DNA from: Corynebacterium sp. P3-F1 | GTDB taxonomy: Bacteria; Actinomycetota; Actinomycetes; Mycobacteriales; Mycobacteriaceae | DNA length: 64,000 nucleotides | Reading direction: 5' to 3' | NCBI RefSeq assembly: GCF_030503635.1 | Contig: NZ_CP129965.1 | Coordinates: 806,001 to 870,000, forward strand | Part shown: positions 16,604 to 24,807 of the stretch, in pieces | Position numbering within the stretch: position 1 is the first letter of the stretch | Layout of the letters: every line of letters begins with the position of its first letter | Notes under the pieces: model-generated | Seen by the model: the letters and a program-made list of their open reading frames with translations, nothing else | What the model was told of the DNA's origin: nothing | Databases searched by the model: none | Position numbers and translations under genes: made by a program

Positions 16604-19039
16604 ATGAAGACGAATTTGCTGCGATCCGATGCTCAACACCGCGCCGAGTTGATCAGCGGGGTGCATTACAGCATCGCGCTGGACATCACCGGCACGGACA
16701 CCTTCACCGCCCGCACGAGGGTCACGTTTGAATCAAAAGAGGGAGAGACATTCTTCGACCTCGTCGCGGACAGCTTCGAGGCAACGCTCGACGGCACGCT
16801 TATCGACGGCCGCTCCCTCCCTCTTTCCCCCGGCCCCCACGAGCTGGTGGTCACCTCCACCCACTCCTATTCCCGCACCGGTGAGGGCCTGCACAAATTC
16901 ACCGACCCGGCTGACGGCAAAGATTATTTGTACACCCAGTTCGAGCCGGCGATGGCGATGCGCACGTTCGCGTGCTTCGACCAGCCCGACCTCAAGGCGA
17001 CGTATGAGATCTCAGTGACCGCACCGGAGCGACATGTCGTCGTTCTCAACGAGGCTGTGCAGCGCACCGACAACGGCGATGGCACTGCCACCACCAGCAC
17101 GACGATCGATTATCCGCTGTCGACGTACCTCATTTGCGTGTGCGCCGGCGAATTCGAGCGCGTCACCGACACATACACCTGCACCGACAACGGTGAAGAG
17201 CGGACAATCGAGCTGGGCCTGTACGCCCGCGCGAGCCTCATTCCGCACATGGACTCGGAGCGGCTGTTCGCGCAGACGAAGAACGGCTTCGACTTCTACC
17301 ACGAGAAATTCGGTCGCGCTTACCCATTCGGCGACAAATACGACCAGATCTTCTGCCCGGAGTACAACATGGGCGCGATGGAGCACGTCGGCGCGGTGAC
17401 GTACCGCGACGAGTACGTCTTCACCTCCGAGCCGACTCCCTACCGCCTCGAGCGCCGCAACGACACCATTCTCCACGAGATGGCCCACATGTGGTTCGGC
17501 GACTTGGTCACCATGAAGTGGTGGGACGATCTGTGGCTCAACGAGTCATTCGCCACCTGGTCCGCGGCGGCAGCCCAGGTGGGCATCGGCGAGTACCCGG
17601 AGGCGTGGACCACGTTCGCCTCGGTGGAGAAGGCGTGGGCGTATAACCAGGACCAGCTCCCGTCGACGCACCCGATCGCGGCGGACGCACCCGACATCGA
17701 GACCGCCGAGCAGAATTTCGACGGCATCACTTACGCCAAGGGCGCCAGCGTGCTCAAGCAGCTCCAGGCGTACGTCGGCTACGAGGAATTCTTCGCCGGG
17801 GTGCGCACGCACTTCGACAACCACGCCTATTCCAACGCCGAGTTCGCGGACTTGCTCGGCGCGCTCGAGGAGGCCTCCGGCCGCGACTTGTCCGACTGGG
17901 CGCAACAGTGGTTGCGCACCACGGGCGTGTCCCGCCTCCGTCCGGAGATCACCCCGGACAGCTTCGCCGTCGTGCAGGAGTCCGAGGTCATGCGTACGCA
18001 CCGCGTTCGTGTCGGGCTGTATTCGCTTATCGACGGCTCCGTCACCCGCATCAAGCAAGTCGAGCTCGATGTCGCCGGTGAGCGCACCGAGGTTCCCGAG
18101 CTGGCGGGAGTGGACCACGACCTCGCGCTGGTCAACGACGACGACCTCACCTACTGCCTGATGGGTTTGACGGAGGAGCACCAGCGGTTCGCGCTGGAGC
18201 ACCTCGGCGAGATCGAGGATTCCTTGGCGCGCACACTCGTGTGGTCGTCGCTGTGGGAATCGGTGCGCGACGGCTTCGTGCCCGCCCGCCAGTTCGTGCA
18301 ACTGGTCGCGCGCTTCGCCGGGCAGGAGACCCACCCGAGTGTGCAGGAACGCTTGCTCGCCCAGGCCACGCAGGCAGTCAAGCAATACGTCGCGGATGAC
18401 TGGCGCGCCGAGGGCATGGCCTTGCTCAACACCGCGTTCCGCGGCGCCGAGCCAGCTGTCGTCTTCGACCGTGCCCTTGCCCGCCTCACCCCGGAAAAGG
18501 AGACGGTGGACCACTTCAGGGACCTGCTTGAGCGCACTGCCGATCCGGCTGATCCCGCACGCAACCAGGAGACTCGCTGGTTGGCGCTGACCAACCTCAT
18601 TGCGGCGGGAGAGTTGCCGCTTTCGGCTGCCGAGGAGGAGAAGGACTCCTCCTCGGAGGGGGCGGTGTCGCGGTTGAGGGCGCGGGCGAGCGTCGATAAG
18701 CGATGGGCGTGGGAGAAGCTGGTCAGCGAGGATCTGACCAACCTTGAATCCCGCTACCTGATGGACGGGCTGACCTTCACGCGCGAGGGCCTCGAGGGCT
18801 TGACCGACGAGTATTTCCGTGTCGCGCCGCAGCTGTGGGACCGTTTGACCAACGAGATGGCGCAGCGCACGCTCGAGGGCATGTACCCGCTGTGGGATGT
18901 GTCGGAGGAAGCGATCGCCAAGGCCGACGAGTTCCTCGGCAAGGACATGCCGGCGGGGCTGCGCCGCATCATTACTGAGGGCCAGGACCGCGTCGCGCGG
19001 GCGCTGCGGAACCGGGTGGTGGACGCAGCCGCGATTTAG
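16604..19039 (+). CDS. pepN: Aminopeptidase N (M1 family)
   Basis: The 811-aa zinc aminopeptidase removes N-terminal residues from peptides in the cytoplasm. The zinc site is HEMAHMWFGDLVTMKWWDDLWLNE (HExxH plus the downstream Glu), preceded by MGAMEHVGAVTYRDEYVF. The exopeptidase motif reads GAMEH where M1 enzymes normally have GxMEN, so the Asn that contacts the substrate backbone is His here. ERAP1-like C-terminal helices follow. TACGTT at 16591-16596 lies 7 nt before the ATG at 16604, so the mRNA is probably leaderless; a TTG three codons upstream is less likely. Three copies of GCTTATCGACG lie in this gene. Confidence 0.94.
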   Translation: MKTNLLRSDAQHRAELISGVHYSIALDITGTDTFTARTRVTFESKEGETFFDLVADSFEATLDGTLIDGRSLPLSPGPHELVVTSTHSYSRTGEGLHKFTDPADGKDYLYTQFEPAMAMRTFACFDQPDLKATYEISVTAPERHVVVLNEAVQRTDNGDGTATTSTTIDYPLSTYLICVCAGEFERVTDTYTCTDNGEERTIELGLYARASLIPHMDSERLFAQTKNGFDFYHEKFGRAYPFGDKYDQIFCPEYNMGAMEHVGAVTYRDEYVFTSEPTPYRLERRNDTILHEMAHMWFGDLVTMKWWDDLWLNESFATWSAAAAQVGIGEYPEAWTTFASVEKAWAYNQDQLPSTHPIAADAPDIETAEQNFDGITYAKGASVLKQLQAYVGYEEFFAGVRTHFDNHAYSNAEFADLLGALEEASGRDLSDWAQQWLRTTGVSRLRPEITPDSFAVVQESEVMRTHRVRVGLYSLIDGSVTRIKQVELDVAGERTEVPELAGVDHDLALVNDDDLTYCLMGLTEEHQRFALEHLGEIEDSLARTLVWSSLWESVRDGFVPARQFVQLVARFAGQETHPSVQERLLAQATQAVKQYVADDWRAEGMALLNTAFRGAEPAVVFDRALARLTPEKETVDHFRDLLERTADPADPARNQETRWLALTNLIAAGELPLSAAEEEKDSSSEGAVSRLRARASVDKRWAWEKLVSEDLTNLESRYLMDGLTFTREGLEGLTDEYFRVAPQLWDRLTNEMAQRTLEGMYPLWDVSEEAIAKADEFLGKDMPAGLRRIITEGQDRVARALRNRVVDAAAI

Positions 19040-19080
19040 GGCGGGGAACCGCGGACCTCACCGTGGAACCGTGGACCTGA

Positions 19081-19162
19081 CCGTGGATCTAGATGACACC
19101 GCGAAAACCTGAGCTGGGGTTTCGCACCCGGAAATGGGGCTAAATGTCATCCAGATCCACGG
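19081..19162. repeat. Long inverted repeat between convergent pepN and metB
   Basis: CCGTGGATCTAGATGACA (19081-19098) and TGTCATCCAGATCCACGG (19145-19162) are inverted 18-bp arms with one mismatch. An inner near-repeat (GCGAAAACC ... GGGTTTCGC, about 19101-19125) can form a second stem. Just before it, related GTGGACC/GTGGAAC words repeat. It may act as a bidirectional terminator, but there is no T-run after the outer stem. Confidence 0.6.
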
Positions 19163-19169
19163 CGGCAAA

Positions 19170-20363
19170 TTAGAGCTTCGCCAGCGCCTGCTCGAGGTCC
19201 GCAATGAGGTCCTCGGTGTCCTCGATGCCGACGGAGATGCGGACGAGCTCCGGCGGGACCTCGAGCGCGGAGCCGGCGACGGACACGTGGGTCATGGTGG
19301 CCGGGTGCTCGAGGAGGCTCTCCACGCCGCCGAGGGATTCCGCCAGGCAGAACAGCTTGGTGGAACGGCAGAACGTCATGGCCTGCTCGGCGGTATTGAA
19401 GGCCACGGAGACCATGCCGCCGAAGCGGCGCATCTGGCGCACAGCCAGGTCGTGGCCCGGGTGGTCCGCAAGACCCGGGTAGTAAACGCGGGAGACCTTG
19501 TCGGACTCGTTCAGGTGGTTGGCCACGGCCTCGGCGTTGTCGCAGTGCTTCTCCATGCGCACACCGAGAGTCTTCAGGCCGCGGGCGGTGAGGTAGGTGT
19601 CAAACGGCGAGGGGATCGCGCCGACCCAGCCGAAGAAGAAGCGGAGCTGCTCCTCGAGGTTGTTCAGGGCATCGAAGCTGCCCGCGGTGATCGCGGAGAC
19701 ACCCTCGTGTCCTTCTTCTGTGTTCCGGCCGACCACGACACCGCCGACGACATCGGAGTGGCCGCCGATGTACTTGGTGGTGGAGTGCAGCACCACATCC
19801 GCGCCGAGCTCCAGCGGCTGCTGCAGATACGGGGAGGCGAAGGTGTTGTCCACGACGAGGGTGGCGTCGCCCTTGATGCCGGCGAGCGCCTGGATGTCCG
19901 CGATGGACAGCAGCGGGTTCGTCGGGGATTCGACCCACACGACCTTGGTGTTGTCCTGGATCGCGGCGGCCACCTCGTCGACGTTGGTGATGTCCACCGG
20001 GGTGTTCTCGATCCCCCACAGGGTGAAGATCTGCTGGATCAGGCGGTAGGTTCCGCCATAGGCGTCGTTGCCGATGACGATGTGGTCGCCGGGCTTGAGC
20101 AGGATGCGCAGCACCGAGTCCACGGCTGCCATGCCGGAGGAGAACGCGACGCCGAAGTCGGCCTTCTCCAGCGCAGCGACGGTCTTCTCCAGCGCCGTGA
20201 TGGTCGGGTTGCCCACGCGGGTGTACTCGTACCCGTTGCGGGTCACCGCCAAGTCATCCTGCGCGAAGGTGGTCGACGCGTAGATCGGCGTGTTGATCGA
20301 CCCGTAAAGGGAATCCGGCTCGTATCCGGCGTGAATAGAATCTGTGTTGAATCCGGCAGACAT
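19170..20363 (-). CDS. metB: Cystathionine gamma-synthase
   Basis: The 397-aa PLP enzyme joins O-acylhomoserine and cysteine in methionine synthesis. Motifs of the Cys/Met metabolism family: [35 protein letters not shown], the PLP loop [22 protein letters not shown], and the lysine region [17 protein letters not shown]. The tail [18 protein letters not shown] is standard. I use the ATG at 20363 (AAAGGA five bases upstream); GTG at 20366 is adjacent. A McbR-like operator sits 30 bp upstream. CGS and cystathionine gamma-lyase are hard to separate by sequence; the operator favours MetB. Confidence 0.88.
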   Translation of the reverse strand: MSAGFNTDSIHAGYEPDSLYGSINTPIYASTTFAQDDLAVTRNGYEYTRVGNPTITALEKTVAALEKADFGVAFSSGMAAVDSVLRILLKPGDHIVIGNDAYGGTYRLIQQIFTLWGIENTPVDITNVDEVAAAIQDNTKVVWVESPTNPLLSIADIQALAGIKGDATLVVDNTFASPYLQQPLELGADVVLHSTTKYIGGHSDVVGGVVVGRNTEEGHEGVSAITAGSFDALNNLEEQLRFFFGWVGAIPSPFDTYLTARGLKTLGVRMEKHCDNAEAVANHLNESDKVSRVYYPGLADHPGHDLAVRQMRRFGGMVSVAFNTAEQAMTFCRSTKLFCLAESLGGVESLLEHPATMTHVSVAGSALEVPPELVRISVGIEDTEDLIADLEQALAKL

Positions 20364-20392
20364 CACAATCCTTTCTTCTCAACTACGCAGAA

Positions 20393-20408
20393 TAGACCAA
20401 GCGGTCCA
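20393..20408 (-). promoter_or_regulatory. McbR-type operator of metB
   Basis: TAGAC-CAAGCG-GTCCA matches the McbR motif TAGAC-N6-GTCTA in 9 of 10 defined bases. Its position, 30 bp before metB, fits repression by the corynebacterial methionine/cysteine regulator McbR. Inferred from sequence only. Confidence 0.7.
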
Positions 20409-20487
20409 TTACGCAGACGGCGGGCGCTAGTTTACATTCACAGCGGCCGGGAAGAGCCCGGGGAGCACCAGAGTAGAATGAGGGCCG

Positions 20488-20952
20488 ATGACTATGAACG
20501 CGGGCGACGACGCACAGAACTCTGAAAACACAGCCCAGACCATGTACGAGGCGCTTGGGGAGGACTTCTTCCGCCGGCTCGTCGCGGGCTTTTACGAGCA
20601 GGTACGCGAGGATGACCTGATTGGCCCCATGTACCCCGAAGACGACTTCGAGGGCGCGGAGGACCGCCTCCGGTGGTTCCTGGTGCAGTACTGGGGCGGC
20701 CCGCAGACCTTCAGCGAGAAGCGCGGGGCACCGATGCTGCGCCGGCGGCACTTCCCCTTCCCCATCGGCATGAAAGAAGCGGAACGCTGGCTCGACCTGA
20801 TGAGCAACTCGCTCGACCAATTCACCGGCGAAGAGCTACTGCCCGCCCAGCGCGACGCATTGTGGAACCACATGCAGCGGGTCGCCTACATGATGATCAA
20901 CCAGCCGGAAGACCACCCGGGGATGCGGCCCCAAGGCGGGAGCTTGATGTAG
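20488..20952 (+). CDS. glbO: Group II truncated haemoglobin
   Basis: The 154-aa protein is a trHbO globin. It has TMYEALGEDFFRRLVAGFYEQVREDDLIGPMYPEDDFEGAEDRLRWFLVQYWGGP with the Tyr-rich distal pocket, and the proximal His in RRRHFPFPIGMKEAERWLDLM. These globins bind oxygen and may help respiration or deal with nitric oxide and peroxide. TAGAAT at 20474-20479 is 8 nt before the ATG, so a leaderless mRNA is likely; a second in-frame ATG is two codons downstream. Confidence 0.93.
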   Translation: MTMNAGDDAQNSENTAQTMYEALGEDFFRRLVAGFYEQVREDDLIGPMYPEDDFEGAEDRLRWFLVQYWGGPQTFSEKRGAPMLRRRHFPFPIGMKEAERWLDLMSNSLDQFTGEELLPAQRDALWNHMQRVAYMMINQPEDHPGMRPQGGSLM

Positions 20953-21096
20953 CAGCCGCGCAGGGGACACAGCCAGGCGGGGCTGGAACCCACCATCAAA
21001 AAACCGAGCAGATAGTTAGCTTTATAGCCTTTCACCTATCGATGCCTCGGAGCACCTGCGACGGCTCTTCGGTTAGCAGCTGGCGCTCACGCCCGA

Positions 21097-21774
21097 TCAG
21101 CCGAAGAGGTTGATGCCCCCGGAGGTGTAGTAAACACTGCCGAAAGGCGCGTCGAGTCGGATCCAGCGGCCGGCGGTGGACACTCGCAGGTGACGCGGGA
21201 TCTCCACCGGCGCGCCGGGCCCAGGGATGAGCCCTAGCGACGTGCAGGTGAAGATCATGCGCATCGGCACATTCACAGCGGGCCCCGAGGTCTCCTCGGC
21301 GTCGGCGGTGAGCACGATCTGCTCGAGCAGGGAACGCGGCGGCCCCATCGGCCCCGAGAATTGCCGGGCTAACCGCCGGCCCTGATCCGCCAGATCCCGC
21401 ACCACGTTGACGGGCACGATGTCGCGCTCAGTGAAGCCGGTCTTCGGCGACAAAGCGCCGAGCCAATTCGCGTCGCGGGCGGGCCCGATCTCGAGTGGGC
21501 GCGCGATTTCTGCATTAGCGTCCCCGGCCGCGAGAGCGTCGCGGAGGTCCTGCAGCGACACCACGGCCCCGTCACGGGATGCCTGCCCCGCCACCCGGCG
21601 CGATGCGACGCAGTTGAACGGAGTGGTGACAAAGACATCGACGGCGGGGGTATCGGGGTTGGCATCGAACGTCGAAAAGCGTGCTGAACCCGTGCTGTCC
21701 AGGGCGAGCGCGCGTTCAACGAGCGCTTTCAACCCGGCTGCCCCGGCGTCGATACGGAGGGATTCGGTAGCCAC
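21097..21774 (-). CDS. Conserved actinobacterial hypothetical protein (Rv2474c-like position)
   Basis: The 225-aa protein starts with GTG, overlapping the thioesterase stop by one base. I recognise no catalytic motif. Visible parts are an N-terminal helix with LKALVERALALDSTGSARF, a strand-rich middle (DVFVTTPFNCVASRRV) and a C-terminus with beta-hairpins (WIRLDAPFGSVYYTSGGINLFG). No signal peptide or membrane segment. Its place directly after a thioesterase and ettA is conserved with Rv2474c, so it is a real gene; function unknown. Confidence 0.75.
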   Translation of the reverse strand: MATESLRIDAGAAGLKALVERALALDSTGSARFSTFDANPDTPAVDVFVTTPFNCVASRRVAGQASRDGAVVSLQDLRDALAAGDANAEIARPLEIGPARDANWLGALSPKTGFTERDIVPVNVVRDLADQGRRLARQFSGPMGPPRSLLEQIVLTADAEETSGPAVNVPMRMIFTCTSLGLIPGPGAPVEIPRHLRVSTAGRWIRLDAPFGSVYYTSGGINLFG

Positions 21775-22196
21775 TACTCCGCGGACTCGCCGGCGCCAGC
21801 GTTGAGAATGCCGCGTTCCGCCTGCGTGATCTCACGCGGGGCGGCGGTGGACAGATCCACTGCGACCAGCACGGTGTTGACCACGCCGCACACCCGGCCC
21901 TGGCGGTCCTTCAGGTCCTGGCGGGTCTTGAAGGAGGTGTTGCCGATCTCGGTCACCGTGGTCTCCACCTCTACCGCGGTGGTGTCCGCCATGACGGGGC
22001 GCATGTAGTCGATCTCCACGTGGCGCACGAAGACCCCGAATTCCTGCTCCTGGTCGCTGAAGTTCTCGCGCAGGAAGGCGATGCGCGCCTCCTGCGAGAT
22101 GTCGAGGAACTTGCAGTTGTTCAGGTGATCGTAACGGTCGAAATCGTTCCAACGCAGAGTGATGTGCTGGATGTTGTTCGGTGCGTTGTCAGCCAT
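21774..22196 (-). CDS. Acyl-CoA thioesterase, hot-dog fold (4HBT type)
   Basis: The 140-aa protein carries the hot-dog signature HITLRWNDFDRYDHLNNCKFLDISQEARIAFL, in which the Asp of the FDRYDHLNN loop is the usual catalytic residue, and continues with RHVEIDYMRPVMADTTAVEVETTVTEIGNTSFKTRQDL. Such enzymes cleave acyl-CoA thioesters. It is 33 bp after ettA and translationally linked to the next gene. The substrate chain length cannot be told. Confidence 0.87.
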   Translation of the reverse strand: MADNAPNNIQHITLRWNDFDRYDHLNNCKFLDISQEARIAFLRENFSDQEQEFGVFVRHVEIDYMRPVMADTTAVEVETTVTEIGNTSFKTRQDLKDRQGRVCGVVNTVLVAVDLSTAAPREITQAERGILNAGAGESAE

Positions 22197-22229
22197 GAGT
22201 CCAAGGTCCTTTCTGTGCGGATGAGTGGA

Positions 22230-23900
22230 CTAGCGCGTCAGCTTGCGGTGTGTGACGCGGGACGGCTTCGCGGCTTCCTCGCCGAGTCGCTCCACCTTGT
22301 TGGCTTCGTAGTCCCCGAAGTTGCCTTCGAACCAGAACCACTTGCCCTCCTCAATATTGCCCTCCCAGGCGAGGATGTGGGTGCAAGTTCGGTCGAGGAA
22401 CCAGCGGTCGTGCGAAATGACCACCGCGCAGCCCGGGAATTTCTGCAGCGCATTCTCCAGGGAGCCGAGGGTCTCCACATCAAGGTCGTTGGTCGGCTCG
22501 TCGAGCAGAATCAGGTTTCCGCCCTGCTTGAGCGTCAGCGCTAGGTTCAGGCGGTTGCGCTCACCACCGGAGAGAACCTTCGACGGCTTCTGCTGGTCCG
22601 GCCCCTTGAAACCGAAGGCCGACAGGTACGCACGCGACGGCATCTCGTTCTGGCCGACGTGAATGTAATCCAGGCCGTCGGAAACGACCTCCCACACAGT
22701 CTGCTCCGGGTCGATGTTCTCGCGGTTCTGGTCCACGTACGAAATCTGGACGGTATCACCGACCTCGACCGAGCCGGAATCCGGCTCCTCGAAACCGACG
22801 ATGGTCTTGAACAGGGTGGACTTACCCACACCGTTCGGGCCAATGACACCGACGATGCCGTTGCGCGGCAGCGTGAACGACAGGTCCTTGATCAAGGTGC
22901 GGCCGTCGAAGCCCTTGTTCAGGTCCTTGACCTCCACGACCTTGTTGCCCAGACGCGGCGGGGTCGGGATCTGGATTTCCTCGAAGTCGAGCTTGCGGTA
23001 CTGCTCCGCCTCGGCAGCCATCTCCTCGTAGCGTTCCAGACGCGCCTTGTTCTTCGCCTGACGCGCCTTCGGCGAGGAGCGGACCCACTCCAGCTCGCCC
23101 TTCAGGCGCTTCTGCAGCTTCTGGTCCTTCTTTCCGGCGATCTCGAGTCGCTCGGCCTTCTTCTCCAGGTAGGTGGAGTAGTTGCCCTCGTACGGGTAGA
23201 GCTTTCCGCGGTCGACCTCGCAGATCCACTCCGCAACGTGGTCGAGGAAGTAGCGGTCGTGGGTCACGGCCAGGACAGCACCCGGGTAGTCCTGGAGGTG
23301 CTTCTCCAGCCAGAGGACACTCTCGGCATCGAGGTGGTTGGTCGGCTCGTCGAGAAGCAGCAGGTCCGGCTGAGAAAGCAGCAGCTTGGCCAGCGCGACG
23401 CGGCGGCGCTCACCTCCCGAAAGGTTGGTCACCGGGGAATTCGACGGCGGGCAGCGCAGAGCTTCCATCGCCTGCTCAATCTTGGAGTCCACTTCCCACG
23501 CATCAGCCGCGTCGAGCTCCTCCTGCAGCTTGCCCATTTCCTCCATGAGCTCGTCGGAGTAGTTCATGGCCATCTCGGTGGCGATCTCCTCGAAGCGCTG
23601 CTTCTTTTCGAAGATGTCTCCCAGGCCCTCTTCGACGTTCTCGCGGACCGTCTTCTCCTCGTTCAGCGGCGGCTCCTGGAGCAGGATGCCCACGGTTGCA
23701 CCCGGATCGAGGAAGGCCTCGCCGTTATTCGGCTGGTCGATGCCCGCCATGATCTTCAGCAGCGAGGACTTACCCGCGCCGTTCGGACCCACGACACCGA
23801 TCTTGGCGCCGGGATAAAAAGCCATCGTGACATTGTCCAAAATGACTTTGTCACCGACGGCCCTGCGAACATTCTTCATCGTGTAGATGAACTCGGCCAC
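22230..23900 (-). CDS. ettA: Energy-dependent translational throttle protein EttA (ABC-F)
   Basis: The 556-aa protein has two ABC cassettes and no membrane segments. Cassette 1 has GPNGAGKSSLLKIMAG and the signature NLSGGERRRVALAKLLL with LLLDEPTNHLDAESVLWLE; a charged linker with an arm-like helix follows; cassette 2 has GPNGVGKSTLFKTIVG and VLSGGERNRLNLALTLKQGG. EttA binds the ribosomal E-site and gates translation by ATP/ADP ratio. GTG start with AAAGGGGA upstream. Length and motif order match the family. Confidence 0.95.
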   Translation of the reverse strand: MAEFIYTMKNVRRAVGDKVILDNVTMAFYPGAKIGVVGPNGAGKSSLLKIMAGIDQPNNGEAFLDPGATVGILLQEPPLNEEKTVRENVEEGLGDIFEKKQRFEEIATEMAMNYSDELMEEMGKLQEELDAADAWEVDSKIEQAMEALRCPPSNSPVTNLSGGERRRVALAKLLLSQPDLLLLDEPTNHLDAESVLWLEKHLQDYPGAVLAVTHDRYFLDHVAEWICEVDRGKLYPYEGNYSTYLEKKAERLEIAGKKDQKLQKRLKGELEWVRSSPKARQAKNKARLERYEEMAAEAEQYRKLDFEEIQIPTPPRLGNKVVEVKDLNKGFDGRTLIKDLSFTLPRNGIVGVIGPNGVGKSTLFKTIVGFEEPDSGSVEVGDTVQISYVDQNRENIDPEQTVWEVVSDGLDYIHVGQNEMPSRAYLSAFGFKGPDQQKPSKVLSGGERNRLNLALTLKQGGNLILLDEPTNDLDVETLGSLENALQKFPGCAVVISHDRWFLDRTCTHILAWEGNIEEGKWFWFEGNFGDYEANKVERLGEEAAKPSRVTHRKLTR

Positions 23901-24002
23901 TTCAGTCCCCTTTACATACGTGTAGGCAGAACGTAAATCACCACAAAGGGTACATCACGCTCCCCGCCCGGGAACCGGCAGTGACCGTCAGCGGTCGCTG
24001 TC

Positions 24003-24026
24003 GCGCACCCGCCGAAGCGGGCGCGC
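24003..24026 (-). terminator. Possible hairpin terminator of the ssb paralogue
   Basis: GCGC-A-CCCGC ... GCGGG-C-GCGC forms a G+C-rich stem with a CGAA loop just after the ssb stop. There is no T-run, so termination is uncertain. Confidence 0.35.
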
Positions 24027-24040
24027 GGGCGTGCCGCAGA

Positions 24041-24640
24041 CTAGCTGACGGAAACTGGGGCCCGGTTCTCTTCCACAACCTCGTGCTCGCGGTCGGCGAA
24101 GCTCATCTCTTCCGCCGTTCCGGTGCGCTCGATCACCCCGTCAGATGCCGCGCCATCCGCACCGTTGGTGTTCCCGTTCGTGGGTACGGTGTCGTTCTCC
24201 TCGGCGATGTCTTCGCGAGTGGTTTCGGCGACCTCGTCCATTCCCTTCAGCGTCCGCTTCTGCACACTGGTGGAACGCGAAGACACCTGGAAGCGCGTGA
24301 GCTCCAGCGCGATCTGGTTCGCCTTGATGATGTGCTTATACCTAGTGTTGCCCTCCGCGTCGGTCCATTTGTCGGACACGAGCCGGCCGACCACCACCAC
24401 GGGCATCCCCTTCTCCAGAGAAACGCGTGTATTCACCGCGAGCTGGCCCCAGCATTCGACATCAATGTAGAGCAGGTCGGTGTCGGCCCACTGAGCGTTG
24501 CCGTTTTCGTCCTCGGAATCAGTGCGGACACGACGGCTAGTGGCCACGCGCATCCGGGTCAACGTGGTGCCGGTGTCGAAGGTCTTGCACACTGGGTCGT
24601 CGGTGAGGTTGCCAGACAGGGTAATGGGAAGTTGAGACAT
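24041..24640 (-). CDS. Single-stranded DNA-binding protein paralogue
   Basis: The 199-aa protein has an N-terminal OB fold of SSB type: LPITLSGNLTDDPVCKTFDTGTTLTRMRVATSRR, DLLYIDVECWGQLAVNTRVSLEKGMPVVVVGRLVSDKW. The tail is acidic and disordered but lacks the DDDIPF-like tip that recruits partners in the main SSB, ending RAPVSVS. This fits the actinobacterial second SSB (Rv2478c, SsbB type) and its place next to ettA is conserved. The main ssb should be elsewhere, with rpsF/rplI. It is the first of a minus-strand series, 141 bp before ettA. Confidence 0.85.
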   Translation of the reverse strand: MSQLPITLSGNLTDDPVCKTFDTGTTLTRMRVATSRRVRTDSEDENGNAQWADTDLLYIDVECWGQLAVNTRVSLEKGMPVVVVGRLVSDKWTDAEGNTRYKHIIKANQIALELTRFQVSSRSTSVQKRTLKGMDEVAETTREDIAEENDTVPTNGNTNGADGAASDGVIERTGTAEEMSFADREHEVVEENRAPVSVS

Positions 24641-24750
24641 GATCGTTCGTACCTTTCGTTGTCAGTGAGTGACTTGCGCGTCACCTGGACCGATATGGCG
24701 GTGACGCTTCAAGCCTTTCCCACTTTTTGCAAGAACGCGATCATGCCCCC

Positions 24751-24784
24751 GAAAACCTGTGGATAGTTTTCAGTTATCCACAGG
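24751..24784 (-). terminator. Terminator of the CopD-CtaG gene
   Basis: CCTGTGGATA (24756-24765) and TATCCACAGG (24775-24784) form a perfect 10-bp stem, followed on the minus strand by TTTTC. The arms happen to contain DnaA-box-like words (TTATCCACA at 24774). Confidence 0.8.
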
Positions 24785-24807
24785 CGGCCTGTTTCGGCCT
24801 GTGTGCT

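Noticed and set aside
24756..24784. Replication origin at paired DnaA-box words
   Set aside because: Only two boxes, no dnaA/dnaN nearby, and the pair forms a terminator stem with a T-run.
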